This document shows positions 26,306 through 34,347 of a stretch of DNA of 35,317 nucleotides, in pieces. Position numbers and translations under genes: made by a program. Position 1 is the stretch's first letter. Every line of letters begins with the position of its first letter. Origin of the DNA: an uncultured Pseudanabaenaceae cyanobacterium (lineage in GTDB: Bacteria; Cyanobacteriota; Cyanobacteriia; PCC-9006; JAAUQQ01); contig CALIGI010000087.1 of assembly GCA_938021205.1 (NCBI GenBank), positions 1 through 35,317 of the forward strand. Reading direction: 5' to 3'. A model generated the notes under the pieces. The model was not told the origin of the DNA. It saw nothing but the letters and a program-made list of their open reading frames with translations, and ran no database searches.

Positions 26306-28033
26306 TTAAGATGCTTTCTCAGTATCTGTTTGGGTTATTAAGTTTAAAAGATACTGGTCATCCCAGCCAGCCTTTAATCGCTTAGCTTTTAAGCCTCCCT
26401 GAGTTGAAGAATCCTGTTCCAAAAAACTCAAGGCATAGTTCCTCAGTAATTCGAGGTTTTTGTTTGTTTTATTCACTTCTAGAATCTCGGTGCTTTCTCC
26501 GTCTGATTTGCTTGCAGCTTTACTGATGTCAAGCAGCCAATCTTTTACGCTGTGGATATTCCAGTGAGCATAGGTGCTGCTGGCAAACTCTTTCGCGCTT
26601 GTTGCAATACTGGTTAAGTAGTAACGTCGTTCGACATGGGACGGGGCGTTGAGGAAGTCTTGGGTTGATTCAACTAATCCGATGCTTTCAAGGTGAGGCC
26701 ATTGGTCGATACCGGTTAAGTATTCGGTTTGATTGAGTATCCAATGTCTCCGGATCTCAGGTCGGTCGTGACCGCCATCTTCAATGCTTTGGTAGAAGTC
26801 CAATTTCTCAGATGACTTACTGATCGCCCAGGCCAGTAACTGCTGGGCATTTTCGTATAAATTGTCTTGGTGAGTGAGGTGGATGATGTAGTTTCCTCCT
26901 TGAGAGATAACTTGCTTCGCTAGGGCTAGAGGTGTTTGGGGTGTGTCAATTAAGACTTGTTTCTGAGCGATATCTAAACCCGCTAAGAGCTGAGACACGC
27001 TAGGGGGGGGAGAGCTTGTATGGGGATTGGCTAGGGTTAGCCGCTGTGCTTGCAACCAGACGGTGCAATTAAGGGGTGAGGTGTTGTCAGTCAGTTGGTT
27101 CGTTGGGGGGGAGGATTTGTGGAGGGGATTGAGTGCATCATTCTGATTTGTAATTTCCTGGTTCCAGTCTTGAATATTGTTCTCTAGGTATGTGGGGGTG
27201 AGACATGCGAAGAGGTGGGCCATCTCACCTGGCGTGGGCAGGTCGTGCTGATGACTTCGGAGGACTTGTTGCAGCCAGATTCTCTTTGCATTTCCATAAT
27301 GAAAAATGTCTAGCCATGTTTCGGCTCCTGCAATAATCGCGCATAGGGACAGTCCGAATATCTCTCGCAGAGAATAACTGTTGCTGAAGTCTTGATGTTG
27401 CGCTGAAGAAGCTGCAGATAGAGCTTCTCGATGGAGCAGTACTTTTTCCTGGTTTGGTTGGTCTCTGGGGGCAGGAGCTTGATACTGGGAAAGCCGAGAA
27501 CTGGAGAGACCCTTATTGTTGGGTTGCTTTGAGCTGACGAGAGGGACTGATTGCCTGTAAAGATCGGTCAATTCACAGTTCAATGCTGCGCAGAGCTTTT
27601 GTAGCTTGCCAACTGTTTTGTTGTGACCTCTTTCCCAGGTTGAGATCGTGTTATTGGTTACGCCTATTGTTTGGGCTAATTGTCTTTGGGAGACGCTCTC
27701 TACAGACGCCTGCTTCCTATCTTCTAGACCGAGTGCTTGGCCTAGCTGCTGCTGGGAAATTTGCTCCCCCGGCATTCGCTCACGGAGGTGGGCGATGTTC
27801 TGTAGTGCCTGGAAATTATCTCCACCAAATTGAGCTTCAATTTCTGGGTTGAAAAAGGCGCAGATTTTAAAAGCGATCGCGAATGGCTTGGGAATGGCTT
27901 TCTCCCATCCTGCAATTGTATTCTCTGAGACTCCTACTGCATGGGCTAACTCTCGCTGAGAAAGTTCGCTGTCCCGACGAAGCTCACCGATACGAGAAAC
28001 AAAATTTTGAGTGAATGTTGCAGGAGGGGCCAT
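26306..28033 (-). CDS. XRE helix-turn-helix protein fused to a degenerate ISAs1-family transposase
   Basis: Chimeric protein of 575 residues. Residues 14-66 are an XRE/Cro-type HTH (LSQRELAHAVGVSENTIAGW). Residues ~112-161 are a second one (VSQRQLAQTIGVTNNTISTW), and a half-HTH (ISQQQLGQALGL, residues 92-103) lies between. Residues ~218-567 follow the order of ISAs1-family (H-repeat) transposases: SLREIFGLSLCAIIAGAETW, then LPTPGEMAHLFACL, VLIDTPQTPLALAKQV, SIGLVESTQ with VERRYYLTSI, YAHWNIHSVKDWLLDI, and finally LKAKRLKAGWDDQYLLNLI. The catalytic set is broken: the first Asp (DGK motif) aligns with Q328, D363 is kept, and the Glu of the usual HWxIEN motif is H494. The frame is open and full length. 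This suggests a transposase turned DNA-binding regulator rather than decay. Domain assignment is from family knowledge; function is inferred. Confidence 0.85.
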   Translation of the reverse strand: MAPPATFTQNFVSRIGELRRDSELSQRELAHAVGVSENTIAGWEKAIPKPFAIAFKICAFFNPEIEAQFGGDNFQALQNIAHLRERMPGEQISQQQLGQALGLEDRKQASVESVSQRQLAQTIGVTNNTISTWERGHNKTVGKLQKLCAALNCELTDLYRQSVPLVSSKQPNNKGLSSSRLSQYQAPAPRDQPNQEKVLLHREALSAASSAQHQDFSNSYSLREIFGLSLCAIIAGAETWLDIFHYGNAKRIWLQQVLRSHQHDLPTPGEMAHLFACLTPTYLENNIQDWNQEITNQNDALNPLHKSSPPTNQLTDNTSPLNCTVWLQAQRLTLANPHTSSPPPSVSQLLAGLDIAQKQVLIDTPQTPLALAKQVISQGGNYIIHLTHQDNLYENAQQLLAWAISKSSEKLDFYQSIEDGGHDRPEIRRHWILNQTEYLTGIDQWPHLESIGLVESTQDFLNAPSHVERRYYLTSIATSAKEFASSTYAHWNIHSVKDWLLDISKAASKSDGESTEILEVNKTNKNLELLRNYALSFLEQDSSTQGGLKAKRLKAGWDDQYLLNLITQTDTEKAS

Positions 28034-28413
28034 ACGAATGGTTGACAGCTCTTGTAATTGGCTAGCAGGTGTTGGGCTCTCTTGCTAGCTATGGCTGGGC
28101 TAGGATCCCTGGATTAATACAACTAGAACTCCAGGAGTGTCACTTTTATTGTCGGTTTAGGCTTTTTACAAATTCCACAATAAAAAGTTTTCAAGCGGGT
28201 GTTTTTTTGTGGGTTTGTGATATCCTAGTGAAAACCCATAGAAAAAAGTTTGTGGGTTCGCTGCCTGAAGAGCTTTGCTTTCAGCTTTACTCAGCCTCTT
28301 TAGTGTATCTCAAATTTTTGTGCCCTTGAATAAGGTGTCACATAATTTATGGGGTTGGTCTCGTAGAGCAGTAGCAGCTTTCTCGAATTGTGAGTCACTA
28401 ACGGAGAAGAAAC
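28034..28413. promoter_or_regulatory. Dyad-rich divergent intergenic region, candidate operator
   Basis: This 380-base AT-rich region separates the HTH-transposase fusion gene from the divergent small genes. ACTTTTATTGT (28142-28152) and ACAATAAAAAGT (28177-28188) are inverted arms with a one-base bulge. TTTGTGGGTT occurs twice in direct orientation (28206-28215 and 28249-28258), with an inverted AACCCA (28233-28238) between them. These could be binding sites for the adjacent HTH protein, which is inference. A frame of 86 codons (28069-28329) crosses it but has no ribosome-binding site or recognisable content. Confidence 0.45.
28318..28346 (+). promoter_or_regulatory. Candidate promoter for the Zn-ribbon membrane protein gene
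   Basis: TTGTGC (28318-28323) and CATAAT (28341-28346) are separated by exactly 17 bases and lie 68 bases before the ATG at 28414. The -10 matches five of six consensus positions. Confidence 0.4.
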
Positions 28414-28794
28414 ATGACTAACCAGTTATCTAGTTCGTTGGGAGCAATCCATAAATGCCCTCACTGTGACAAAGACTCGCTTGTGCAGTTGGGTCTAGGG
28501 CATTTCCAATGTATGTGCTGTGACTTCAATCGCAATTTGCTTGCTAAGGCTGAAGCGACCAAGTCTGAGAATAGCTCTGTTTCTGTTCTAGCTGTCTTGG
28601 TTGTGGTTGGGCTATTTGCATTTTTTGCGAATGTTTTGAAGCAAGAAGTTTCCCAGCCAGCCGTTGCGGAACCCTCTCCTGTGGCGTCCCAGGTCATTAC
28701 TGAGTTTGACCCTTTGGCTCCCATTTTGCCTGCTGCTGGGTTGTGTCGTGACAATTCTCATTTGCTGAGCTGTTCTGAGAATCCTCAGTTCTAG
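28414..28794 (+). CDS. Small zinc-ribbon protein with one membrane helix
   Basis: A 126-residue protein of unknown function with a clear start: GGAGAAG lies six bases before the ATG. Residues 15-36 hold two paired cysteine motifs, CPHC and CMCC, fitting a small zinc ribbon (KCPHCDKDSLVQLGLG then FQCMCCDFN). Residues 56-74 (VSVLAVLVVVGLFAFFANVL) form a single membrane helix, and the ~50-residue tail contains two more cysteines (GLCRDNSHLLSCSEN). By the positive-inside rule the ribbon is likely cytoplasmic and the tail outside. It is divergent from the HTH-transposase fusion gene and first of three small same-strand genes. Confidence 0.8.
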   Translation: MTNQLSSSLGAIHKCPHCDKDSLVQLGLGHFQCMCCDFNRNLLAKAEATKSENSSVSVLAVLVVVGLFAFFANVLKQEVSQPAVAEPSPVASQVITEFDPLAPILPAAGLCRDNSHLLSCSENPQF

Positions 28795-28861
28795 GAAATC
28801 TCTTGGGGCAATTCAGATTTTCAACGTGATGAGTCCACCTTGTTTATTTGAGGTCTTTGCG

Positions 28862-29125
28862 ATGACTATTTCTCGATTTCGTCCTCCCACTTCTCGACCA
28901 TTGAAGCAGCACCCGCCGTTAAGTCTCTGTGTCAGGCTGGCTGGACAAATTACGGCTGCTACGATGCTGCTATCTTGCCTGCCGTTCGTTTTGCTTGGTC
29001 TTGGCATTGTCCTAGGGCAAGACCTAGATCACTGGGTTGAGGCTGCTAAAGATTTTGTGGCTAAGCTCGTGATTGTGAATGGCTTTATTGTGACTGCTCT
29101 GGTCTTGCGAGAGTCTCTGAAATAG
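28862..29125 (+). CDS. Small two-helix membrane protein
   Basis: An 87-residue protein of unknown function. ATG 28862 is chosen because GAGG lies eight bases upstream; an earlier ATG at 28826 would add 12 residues. After a basic, proline-rich start (TISRFRPPTSRPLKQHP) come two hydrophobic stretches: LAGQITAATMLLSCLPFVLL with LGIVLG, and FVAKLVIVNGFIVTALVL, separated by an acidic turn (QDLDHWVEAAKD). It probably forms a membrane hairpin. It lies 67 bases after the zinc-ribbon gene and 19 before the next, consistent with one transcript. Confidence 0.65.
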   Translation: MTISRFRPPTSRPLKQHPPLSLCVRLAGQITAATMLLSCLPFVLLGLGIVLGQDLDHWVEAAKDFVAKLVIVNGFIVTALVLRESLK

Positions 29126-29144
29126 CTGGCATTCTGGTCAACTC

Positions 29145-29699
29145 ATGCGGTGCTGCTCTATTCAAGTTTGGGTTTTTCATCGGGTGAAACTTGTCGCCCT
29201 TGATTCTATGCAACTTACCTTCCAAATCGCTTTGCTTGGGATTCGTCAATTTGTGAAGCGGTATCCGCGCTTTCGTGATATCAATCCTGGACTTAATGCT
29301 CTCTTTTTGGGCCCTGATGAGATGGTGGTACTTGGCCGCTTGCCCGATGGTGATTTGTTTCGAGAGTTGAATCAGGAATGGGTCAATTGTCAGCAATACG
29401 CTTCAATGTTTGAGTTCTTTGTTGAATATTCCAACTTATATGCAGAGCTGTCTGACACGGATAGTTCAACACGTCATCGTCTTTTGGAATATCGTGCTGA
29501 GTTAGGTCGTTTGAAGCGGCATATTTGTCAGCTGCGATCGCAGGCTTCAGACTATAGAAGAACTTTTGATGTTCTTTACCTTGCATTTGAGCCTTATTCT
29601 CCCGATCTAGAAGCCCCTGCCTCTAAACCCGATATTGGTATTTTGGAGCAGTTTTTACACAGAGCTGCACTTCCTTCTTTGCAAAAAGCGGTTTCTTAG
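29145..29699 (+). CDS. Hypothetical helical protein
   Basis: A 184-residue protein I do not recognise. It begins hydrophobic (QVWVFHRVKLVALDSMQLTF) but has no clear signal peptide. Residues 110-145 (STRHRLLEYRAELGRLKRHI) look like an amphipathic or coiled-coil helix. The start is uncertain: ATG 29145 and ATG 29208 are both in frame and neither has a good ribosome-binding site. It is the last of three small genes, and a strong terminator begins 25 bases after the stop, which supports it as a real transcribed gene. Confidence 0.6.
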   Translation: MRCCSIQVWVFHRVKLVALDSMQLTFQIALLGIRQFVKRYPRFRDINPGLNALFLGPDEMVVLGRLPDGDLFRELNQEWVNCQQYASMFEFFVEYSNLYAELSDTDSSTRHRLLEYRAELGRLKRHICQLRSQASDYRRTFDVLYLAFEPYSPDLEAPASKPDIGILEQFLHRAALPSLQKAVS

Positions 29700-29724
29700 G
29701 ACAGCAAATAGGATCAGAGCCGAG

Positions 29725-29764
29725 AAAAGTGAGGGCTAAGACATGTCTTGGCCCCCACTTTTTT
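29725..29764. terminator. Terminator between convergent genes
   Basis: AAAAGTGAGGGCTAAGAC (29725-29742) pairs with GTCTTGGCCCCCACTTTT (29745-29762) with one mismatch and one wobble around a two-base gap, and a T-run continues on the plus strand. The A-run on the other side lets it also serve the convergent transporter gene ending at 29805. Confidence 0.85.
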
Positions 29765-29804
29765 CATTGATTTAAGTTCTGAGCTTTTGTCAACGTTTTG
29801 GGAC

Positions 29805-30995
29805 TTACTTATACGCCGAGTCTACTAAGTAACGAGTCTTTTCTTGCTCCGCCGAGGTTGATTGCGTTGGCAATCGTTCTTTTTGATTACTGCCTGCGAG
29901 ACAAAGACAGGTTGCTATCAGAATGATGCCACCTCCCACTAACCCTTGAAATCCAGGAGATTGACGGAGTAATAACCAAGCAAAGAAAGAAGCCCAAACG
30001 GGTTCTAGAGCTAAAGTCACTGCGGCTTGAGTCGCATTAATTCGGCGCTGTCCCCAGAGATGTAGAAACGTGGTTACGCCCGTCGCTAAGATTCCGAGAT
30101 ATAGCAAGTTGGGCCAGCTAATCTGAGCAATTTGCGCAGGAGCTAGCCATTGAGGTTCGAGGCTGATGACCCAAATTAAGCTGAGCATTGTGCCGCAGAC
30201 AGACTGACTCGCGGTGAGGGCAAGACTGGGTACTCGCTGTGCCCAATGGTCAATGCGCAGTAGATAGAGGGCATAGCAAAAGGCGGCTAATAGAGACCAG
30301 AGATCGCCGAGGCTGAGAGCTCCCCCTTGGTGAGTCATGATGGCGACCCCGCTGAAGGCTAAACCTGAAGCAAGCCATAGCCGAAAGCTAGGTCGCTGGC
30401 CTCCAATACTCATGAAAAATGGAACAAATAGAGTATCGAGTGTTTGAATAAAGGCACTTTCATGGACGCCACTTTGCAGGAGGGCAAAGGCCTGCAAACT
30501 AAAATACATCGTTAGAATCAAACTCAGTTCTGCCCCTGCTCGCCAAGTCATTGCTTTTCGGTCTAGCCATGGCAAAAAACATAGAGCCGAAAGGCCAAAC
30601 TGGCCTAAGTTCATTACTCCAATAGGTAAGCTGTCGATCGTGTTATCAACGACTAAGTAGCTGAATCCGTAGAGTGCAGTGACGGCTGAGAGTGCTACAA
30701 AACCCTGCCACATTGTGAAACGGGATGGCTTCTTTAGATGTGCTTGGGGGATTACATTGGTTGCCTTGGAGTGAAGCTTGCCCTCGGGGTTGTGAACATC
30801 GATCTCTTTTAGCTGCATGCAGGCGAGTTGAGTAGATATACGGTTACTGAGAGAAACCGTACCATTGAGCCTGCTTGTTGCTTCGCAATGTTGAAAACTT
30901 GACGGGTCGTCTAGTATTTGACTTCGAGAGCTGTTGGTTTGATTCAGCCTTGGTCGTCTCACTGAGTACATCCATAAGCGCTTATGCAAAATCAT
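29805..30995 (-). CDS. EamA-family (drug/metabolite superfamily) transporter
   Basis: Integral membrane protein with about ten helices in two EamA repeats, the architecture of the drug/metabolite exporter superfamily; substrate unknown. The first repeat starts near residue 97 (GFVALSAVTALYGFSYLVVD), and GVHESAFIQTLDTLFVPFFM and LASGLAFSGVAIMTHQGG follow. The second repeat contains LGDLWSLLAAFCYALYLLR and the family-typical ATQAAVTLALEPVWASFFAW. The 396-residue length includes a hydrophilic N-terminal extension of ~95 residues unusual for the family, so the true start may be ATG 30818 (337 residues) or ATG 30713; no site has a convincing Shine-Dalgarno. The gene is apparently monocistronic and converges on the small-gene cluster. 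Confidence 0.85.
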   Translation of the reverse strand: MILHKRLWMYSVRRPRLNQTNSSRSQILDDPSSFQHCEATSRLNGTVSLSNRISTQLACMQLKEIDVHNPEGKLHSKATNVIPQAHLKKPSRFTMWQGFVALSAVTALYGFSYLVVDNTIDSLPIGVMNLGQFGLSALCFLPWLDRKAMTWRAGAELSLILTMYFSLQAFALLQSGVHESAFIQTLDTLFVPFFMSIGGQRPSFRLWLASGLAFSGVAIMTHQGGALSLGDLWSLLAAFCYALYLLRIDHWAQRVPSLALTASQSVCGTMLSLIWVISLEPQWLAPAQIAQISWPNLLYLGILATGVTTFLHLWGQRRINATQAAVTLALEPVWASFFAWLLLRQSPGFQGLVGGGIILIATCLCLAGSNQKERLPTQSTSAEQEKTRYLVDSAYK

Positions 30996-31392
30996 TTACG
31001 TACCTTGTCCAGCCCCAGTGGGCTTTTGAGGTCTAAAAATCGGTAATTAATTTTGTGTACCTGCTTAACTGGGCAAGCCTAGAGAGATGGTAGGCGGTGA
31101 TGTGGATGAAGCGTCCTAAGGAAGTGAGGCCGTTGCTATAAAAGCAGATAGGCAGTGTTAGTCAAGGGATTATGGTGTCAACACTGAAGTTATCGCTGTG
31201 CCTAGAAGAGTGAATGCAGAAGCATTTCAGTGGACTCAATTTTCACTGGCTTCTTTGAGGTTGCTATGCGACCTCATGCTATTTTCCAGCGATTTATTTT
31301 CTTGTTCTAATCGCGGAATCTGAGTTCCGTCCTTTGGAAATTACGAGCTTTGCCTCGCTGGACCAGCTTCGTCAACTCACGGGTGAACCCCC
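30996..31392. other. Gene-free divergent region
   Basis: These 397 bases lie between the transporter gene and the secreted-protein gene and should contain both promoters. The only clear structure is CAGTGTT (31153-31159) with AACACTG (31180-31186), a 7-bp inverted repeat. A frame beginning near 31334 overlaps the secreted-protein gene out of phase and is not supported. No RNA gene or repeat array was seen. Confidence 0.45.
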
Positions 31393-32088
31393 ATGCTTTA
31401 TCTCCATCGTCGTGTTGCTGCTTTGGCTCTGGCAATTTCCACTATTGTGGGAACTGCTGCAAGTCCTGCTGTGGCCCAGACTTACAATGTTGTTTGCATT
31501 TTCGTTGATTCTCAGGGCAGTGTTTTGGACCTCAGTCGCTTGTGCGGTGACCCAGGCCGAGCGATCCAAAGTAAGCCTGTAAAAGCACGTCCTGCCAGTC
31601 TGCCTGTGCCTGCCCAGGGGGAAGTTCCGGATTATGGTGTTATTTTTCTCAATGCGGTTGGGGACAAGCCGATTCATTTAGAGGGGCGCGATTATTATCT
31701 CTCCACCAGCCTAGGCAATGCGTCTTCCGGTAGCGTTGATGACATTTGGCTGCATTACGATATCTTGGTTTCGATTGATGGAGAATATGCCTCCATTGGT
31801 AAAGGGGGAAAGCGCTTGCCTGAGGAAGTCTTGGGAGCGGGCGATCGCGTTGCTGTGAAGCTGAGCGTTGCCGATGTCATGGATGACGTCATCGCTCCCT
31901 TCCAAACCACTGAAGACATTTCTATTCGAGTCACAACCTTGGCCTGGACTGAGGCTGATGGTTCTCGCAACTCATTCTCTCCTGATAGCTACCGTTTAGC
32001 CCAAGGGGTTGGCAGCTGCTATTTCCCTTGGGAACTTGATGGGGCTGGTCGAGGCTGCGGTTCCCGGGCAGTTAGCAGTCATCTGTAG
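31393..32088 (+). CDS. Secreted protein of unknown function
   Basis: A 231-residue protein with a classical signal peptide: basic LHRR, hydrophobic AALALAISTIVGTAAS, and an Ala-Val-Ala cleavage site before QTYNVV (residues 28-29). The mature part appears beta-rich (VDDIWLHYDILVSIDGEY, then VTTLAWTEADGSRNSF). It contains four cysteines, in VVCIF, RLCGD, GSCYF and GCGSR, which could form two disulfides outside the cytoplasm. I do not recognise a family. No Shine-Dalgarno precedes the ATG. Its stop lies only six bases from the stop of the convergent subtilisin gene, with no terminator hairpin in between. Confidence 0.75.
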   Translation: MLYLHRRVAALALAISTIVGTAASPAVAQTYNVVCIFVDSQGSVLDLSRLCGDPGRAIQSKPVKARPASLPVPAQGEVPDYGVIFLNAVGDKPIHLEGRDYYLSTSLGNASSGSVDDIWLHYDILVSIDGEYASIGKGGKRLPEEVLGAGDRVAVKLSVADVMDDVIAPFQTTEDISIRVTTLAWTEADGSRNSFSPDSYRLAQGVGSCYFPWELDGAGRGCGSRAVSSHL

Positions 32089-32094
32089 CGGTGA

Positions 32095-34134
32095 CTACAC
32101 CTCCATCTCCAGAGAAAAGCTATGGAGAACGCCATTATCCCAACGAGCTAAATCCAATACCTCTAGCGTCCAGGTTCCTGTGGGGACTTTTCCTTCTAGC
32201 TGTGCGAGCTGAGGAATTATGGTGGCATCGTAAGTTTGTTTGATATTGTCTCTGCCTCCTCCAGCTCGGTTGTGAAGTTTGATGGGCTTAATGCCTAAGG
32301 ATTCCGGCGGTGTTAGCGTGACAACAAGATCACCAATGTAAGTGTGGTCTAAATCAATTGCTACCTTGAGACTGAGCAAGGGAGCTGTTTCCGCCACCGT
32401 TAGCGATAGCGTGGCGGAGCGCAGGTCTTGAATGGTGACATCCCGGACGGCCTGGTTCACCACAATTGGGGTGGTTTGCGTGGGAGGAATAGCTAGCTCC
32501 ACCGCTTTGAGCGCATTAATGCGGCCATATCCGTAGAACTGACTGTGGCCTTGATCGTTGTATTTGCCGTTTGCTTCGTCGATGCGATCGCAGGACTGCT
32601 TGATCACATCCTTAACCTGTTCCCAACGCAACTGGGGATTGCGAGCCAAAATCAATGCTGCAACACCTGCTACCCCAGGACAGGCACTAGAGGTTCCCCC
32701 AAAGGAATTTGTATAGTTGCCAGCTTCATCTCCCAGGCGAGGGCTACCCCAGTTATAACCGCCATTACCACTGCGATCTGCTGTCCAAATGCCATTGGTG
32801 AGGGAAGGTTCGCCATTATTACTGGGAAACGCACACCAAATAGCATTGCCAAAGTCGCTGTAAGCGCTGCGAGTGCCCATGTCATTGCAAGCCGCCACCG
32901 CAATCACCTTCTCAAAACTGGCATAACCATCGTTATCGGCCAGCTCATTGCCATTACCCGCCGCCCAGCAAATCACGCAACCCTTACCATCGCGACCTTG
33001 TTCCAGGGCAAATTCCATGGCTAAACGGGTTGAATCGGGTAAAGGCACCACCCGATTGTGTAATGGGTCATCCGGATCAAACCAAGCTCCATCTGGTGGA
33101 CCCCAGCTACAGGAAATAATGTCTGCGCCCTGGCGAGCCGCCCAGGCAAAGGCTTCTGCTTCTGCAATGGAGCCCAAGCCCGAAGCCAAACGGATCGGCA
33201 TCAGCTTTGCCTTCGGGGCTACCCCAGTTGCGCCAAAGCGACCATCGCCACAGGCCACCCCAGCACAAGCCGTTCCATGGTTATCCCGCCGTCCCGGTCT
33301 AGGATTATTCGTATCTTGAGTCGCATCCCTGGGGGCAATAATTTTGCCAGGGGAGCTAAATTCCTCATGCTCAAGATCAAAGCCATCGTCAATTACTGCA
33401 ATAGTGATGCCATTGCCCTGACTCAAGGGCCAAGCCGCAGCCACATTCGAACTAGCATCAATAGCCTTGTTATCAATAGTTGTCCTGGCTAAATGCCACT
33501 GTTGTTGAAAGGCTTTGGGCAAGTCGCTGCCTACGCCATTGGCTTGAATGTTGCCACGCTGTACCTGGCGCTGGTTGAAATGACGAATTAGTTCGGGATG
33601 GCACAACTCCACAATGCCTTCACTCAGCAACTGTTCTGAGAGTTCGAATACTTGCGAGCCAGTTCCCTGTGCTGCCCTCAGAAAATAGGCATTGCGGGTG
33701 AAATTAATTGTCCGTCCGCTCAGCCCGTAGCGCTCAATCAACTCCCGGCAGGTTGCTTCCGCCGTCCGACTTTGGAATTTTATAAATAGGTTCTCGGTGT
33801 AAATCACCGGGCATTGGGAGCTGGGCTCAACCAATACACGCCCTGCAAACTGAACTTCATCTTCCGCTTGGAGTTGTTCTCGCGCCCTATCTCGAAGGGT
33901 TAAGGCATTTTCCCGAGTCTTTGTCCGCAATACCTCTACCCCTGCTGCCCGAAACTGCGTTACTCGATCAAAGCGAGACAGCAATCGACGAGACTGGGGG
34001 GAAATCGCTGCGGCTTCGTAGGGGCGATCGCTAAACAGCGACTTGCGACTACTGGTCCGCACAACCATATAGTCATCACTGGTATCCAGCTCGTAGGCTC
34101 TGCCCTGTTGGCCGCCATAGCGATAGATCGGCAT
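32095..34134 (-). CDS. PrcA-like subtilisin (S8) protease with P-domain
   Basis: Serine protease of the subtilase family, 679 residues, resembling the calcium-dependent protease PrcA of Anabaena. The N-terminal MPIYRYGGQQGRAYEL with YMVVRTSSR is typical of that group. A prodomain-like region covers about residues 110-190 (ENLFIKFQSRTAEATCRELI). The catalytic triad is D249 (AVIDDGFDLEHEE), H286 (RRDNHGTACAG) and S482 (GGTSSACPGVAGV), with oxyanion N394 (WAAGNGNE). Residues ~553-679 form a P/proprotein-convertase domain (IDLDHTYIGDLVVTLTPP, ending PTGTWTLEVLD). All key residues are intact. No conventional signal peptide is present, as in PrcA-type proteins, so its location is uncertain. It is divergent from a gene encoding a prodomain-like secreted protein. 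Confidence 0.94.
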   Translation of the reverse strand: MPIYRYGGQQGRAYELDTSDDYMVVRTSSRKSLFSDRPYEAAAISPQSRRLLSRFDRVTQFRAAGVEVLRTKTRENALTLRDRAREQLQAEDEVQFAGRVLVEPSSQCPVIYTENLFIKFQSRTAEATCRELIERYGLSGRTINFTRNAYFLRAAQGTGSQVFELSEQLLSEGIVELCHPELIRHFNQRQVQRGNIQANGVGSDLPKAFQQQWHLARTTIDNKAIDASSNVAAAWPLSQGNGITIAVIDDGFDLEHEEFSSPGKIIAPRDATQDTNNPRPGRRDNHGTACAGVACGDGRFGATGVAPKAKLMPIRLASGLGSIAEAEAFAWAARQGADIISCSWGPPDGAWFDPDDPLHNRVVPLPDSTRLAMEFALEQGRDGKGCVICWAAGNGNELADNDGYASFEKVIAVAACNDMGTRSAYSDFGNAIWCAFPSNNGEPSLTNGIWTADRSGNGGYNWGSPRLGDEAGNYTNSFGGTSSACPGVAGVAALILARNPQLRWEQVKDVIKQSCDRIDEANGKYNDQGHSQFYGYGRINALKAVELAIPPTQTTPIVVNQAVRDVTIQDLRSATLSLTVAETAPLLSLKVAIDLDHTYIGDLVVTLTPPESLGIKPIKLHNRAGGGRDNIKQTYDATIIPQLAQLEGKVPTGTWTLEVLDLARWDNGVLHSFSLEMEV

Positions 34135-34347
34135 ATTGTTTCCTCGCGTTTCCGGATTCAGTAGCGCTATCTATGACACAGCGCAGCAAATCCCCCCTCA
34201 AACTGCCACATTTAATTTGGTCTGAGGGGATGGGCGATAACCTTCTTTACAAGCTTTGCCAGACCCGTCAGAGAGCGCATTATGCCCTAAGCACTATTTG
34301 CTGGGTGGCGCTACGCGGCTCCCAACTACGAAATCTCGATTTACGCT

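Noticed and set aside
26306..28033. An active insertion sequence
   Set aside because: Two catalytic positions are replaced, the frame carries extra HTH units, and I found no terminal inverted repeats or target duplication around the gene.
28069..28329. Frame of 86 codons in the divergent intergenic region
   Set aside because: No Shine-Dalgarno, unusual composition, and it crosses the inverted repeats and part of the promoter candidate.
31334..31582. Overlapping frame with hydrophobic content upstream of the secreted-protein gene
   Set aside because: It is out of phase with a frame that encodes a convincing signal peptide and a longer protein.
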